Shown: piece after piece, positions 62,484 to 64,000 of the stretch | How positions within the stretch are numbered: position 1 is the stretch's first letter | Layout: every line of letters begins with the position of its first letter | Assembly: GCF_900103615.1 (NCBI RefSeq) | Contig: NZ_FNGW01000002.1 | Coordinates: forward strand, 496,001-560,000 | Source of the DNA: Romboutsia lituseburensis DSM 797 | GTDB lineage: Bacteria; Bacillota; Clostridia; Peptostreptococcales; Peptostreptococcaceae | Direction: 5' to 3' | DNA: 64,000 bases | Made by a program: the position numbers and the translations under genes | The notes under the pieces: model-generated | Databases searched by the model: none | Seen by the model: the letters and a program-made list of their open reading frames with translations, nothing else | Told to the model about the DNA's origin: nothing

Positions 62484-64000
62484 TTATTTTTTATAATTTG
62501 GAATTTCATATATTAAATTACTTTTTGTATCATACATTCCAATTAATTTAGTCATTATTCCTGATATCCCATTTGCCCAGTTTACATCTGTTGCATACTG
62601 ATGCCATGTATAATCATAGTTAAATTTCATTTTATATATAGTATTTTGATTGTACTTAGAACTTTTTATGTAATTTTGAGCTATCCATGCTGCCGATCCA
62701 TCTATAGTTGCTTCTATACTAGTCCAACCATTAGAATATGCTGCTTCTGCCCCTGATACATTTGCACTTTTATCTATTGCCCCGATACCAAAGAAATTAT
62801 AAACTGTAACAGGTTTAGATAATGGCTGGCCTTTATATGATGTTATAGTTTGACCTTGCGCAAGAGTTGATTTTCCATAACCACTCTCCCACATTGCATG
62901 TGAAACAAGATATACAAGGTCTATATTGTATTTTTGTGCTGCATTTATGAATGCTTGTCCTTGATTATAGAATACATTAGTACCAGATGAGGCTGGTGAT
63001 AATGAATTTAAGTATGAATTTAGTTCACTTGCAGATATTCCTCCTTTGTAAGTATCTAATCTTAAAAATTGCATTATACCTTTAGAGCTATTTTTAAAAT
63101 TATCAGGATTTAGGAAATATTCTAAGTCACTTCTGTCTGCAGGTATAAATCCTCTTGCTTCTCTCATCATAAATGTAGTCATAACTTGGCTACTTCTAGG
63201 TTTAGATGAATCGATGACATTTGCTCCCACACTTGATCTTTCTAGTTGAGCTAGTATATGATCTTCTAAAGTATAATTTAAAGCTTTATTGTTTATTGTT
63301 GAACCATCTATATTTGTAGATGAATCTCCACCTGGATTTGTTCCAGGATTTGTATCTGGTTGTGTTGGTGGTATTTGCGTATTCTCACTACTTAAATATT
63401 GAGTTGATGTATACGCTATTTTGCCTTTAAAATCTATTTTTGACCAACCATTACTTTCTGACATTATACCTACTTTTTCACCTTTTGATAAAGTCCCAAC
63501 CTTAGAGTAATTTGTACCTGGTCCACTTCTAACATTTAGTGAACTTGTATTTACAATCTTATTTTCTTTTATAGCTTCTGGTTTTTCCTCTGGCTTAGGT
63601 GTTGGAGTAGGATCTGTAGGTTGTGAAGACACATTACTTAAGTATCTACTTGAAGTATATGATACATTCCCCTTATAATCTATTTTTGACCAATCATTAC
63701 TTTCTGAGATAACTTTTACTTTTTCACCCTTTTTTAGCTTTCCAACTATAGAATAACTTGTATTTGGTCCACTTCTAACATTCAAACTATCTGTATTTAC
63801 TTCTTTAGTTGTTGTATTAGTACTACTCGATCCTTGAGATTGATTTTCACTTAAATACTTTATAGAGACATATCCTAGCCTTCCATCGTATTTTATTTTT
63901 GCCCATCCGTTACTTTGAGATAATAATTCTACTACCGTTCCTTTTTTAAGTTTCATTATTATTCTATAACTAGTACCTGCTCCATTTCTAACATTTAAAT
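62484..64000 (-). CDS. SH3b-repeat N-acetylglucosaminidase (autolysin-like), N-terminus outside window
   Basis: The frame is open to base 64000; the upstream codons read LNVRNGAGTSYRII, so the ATG at 63956 is internal to an SH3b repeat. At least three bacterial SH3 domains (each with LNVRSGPxTxYxxVG and ending YLS) bind the cell wall. A proline- and glycine-rich linker leads to a C-terminal LytD/glucosaminidase domain with LVYLVSHAMWESGYGKSTLA (catalytic glutamate) and NFFGIGAIDKS. It cleaves the N-acetylglucosaminyl bond in peptidoglycan. The signal peptide expected at the N-terminus lies outside the window. Confidence 0.9.
   Translation of the reverse strand, partial: LNVRNGAGTSYRIIMKLKKGTVVELLSQSNGWAKIKYDGRLGYVSIKYLSENQSQGSSSTNTTTKEVNTDSLNVRSGPNTSYSIVGKLKKGEKVKVISESNDWSKIDYKGNVSYTSSRYLSNVSSQPTDPTPTPKPEEKPEAIKENKIVNTSSLNVRSGPGTNYSKVGTLSKGEKVGIMSESNGWSKIDFKGKIAYTSTQYLSSENTQIPPTQPDTNPGTNPGGDSSTNIDGSTINNKALNYTLEDHILAQLERSSVGANVIDSSKPRSSQVMTTFMMREARGFIPADRSDLEYFLNPDNFKNSSKGIMQFLRLDTYKGGISASELNSYLNSLSPASSGTNVFYNQGQAFINAAQKYNIDLVYLVSHAMWESGYGKSTLAQGQTITSYKGQPLSKPVTVYNFFGIGAIDKSANVSGAEAAYSNGWTSIEATIDGSAAWIAQNYIKSSKYNQNTIYKMKFNYDYTWHQYATDVNWANGISGIMTKLIGMYDTKSNLIYEIPNYKK

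Noticed and set aside
62484-64000. Tandem sequence similarity suggesting a DNA repeat array
   Set aside because: The similarity comes from repeated SH3b domains in one protein, not from a CRISPR array or mobile repeat.

Overview
The window is low-GC DNA whose housekeeping gene order matches the Firmicutes rimP-nusA-infB-truB-ribF-rpsO-pnp-(ylxY)-mlpA-ymxH-dapG-tepA-ftsK/spoIIIE block, continuing into rimO, pgsA, recA and rny. Clostridial-type RecA, a YlmC/YmxH sporulation-family protein, selenium use (mnmH) and corrinoid one-carbon genes point to an anaerobic clostridium, most likely of the Peptostreptococcaceae (Clostridioides/Romboutsia/Terrisporobacter type). The genus cannot be fixed from sequence reading alone. 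Most genes lie on the minus strand. No rRNA, tRNA, CRISPR array or insertion sequence was seen.

Layout. 1-10 kb: the N-terminal end of a GalT-like protein (cut by the left edge), an aminotransferase, a MarR regulator, a YjeM-type amino-acid antiporter, purB, a tyrosine recombinase with altered catalytic residues, uppP, an SF1 helicase-like protein and a small unknown protein. 10-38 kb: the conserved core, from rny/recA through pgsA, rimO, mnmH, ftsK, tepA, dapG, ymxH, an M16 peptidase, a deacetylase-like protein, pnp, degV, an ECF S component broken by a frameshift, a class V aminotransferase and rpsO, to the rimP-nusA-rnpM-ylxQ-infB-rbfA-nrnA-truB-ribF operon. 38-50 kb: an accessory block lying between rimP and polC, which are neighbours in Bacillus. 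It holds a ferredoxin pair, a TPR-EAL c-di-GMP phosphodiesterase, a MATE exporter with a divergent MerR regulator, a lipoprotein, and an ABC exporter divergent from a GHKL/LytTR two-component system. 50-64 kb: polC, a zincin-like protein, a six-gene corrinoid methyltransferase cluster and an SH3b-glucosaminidase cut by the right edge.

How the genes work together. The 30-38 kb genes make the transcription-translation machinery and appear to share a promoter with an intrinsic terminator in the leader, a plausible NusA-sensitive attenuator. recA has a strong promoter followed by a LexA-like box. The MATE gene has a promoter with the 19-bp spacer typical of MerR control. The ABC and two-component promoters face each other across a pair of direct repeats. 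The corrinoid cluster (55.7-62.2 kb) has every part needed to move methyl groups onto a cobalamin protein and keep it active: one corrinoid protein, three URO-D-fold methyltransferases, a 2Fe-2S corrinoid activator and a G3E GTPase. It has no recognisable MttB or MtaB, so its methyl donor is unknown. I regard this as the most interesting system in the window. Many upstream-most possible start codons coincide with a Shine-Dalgarno sequence, so several starts have been moved downstream.
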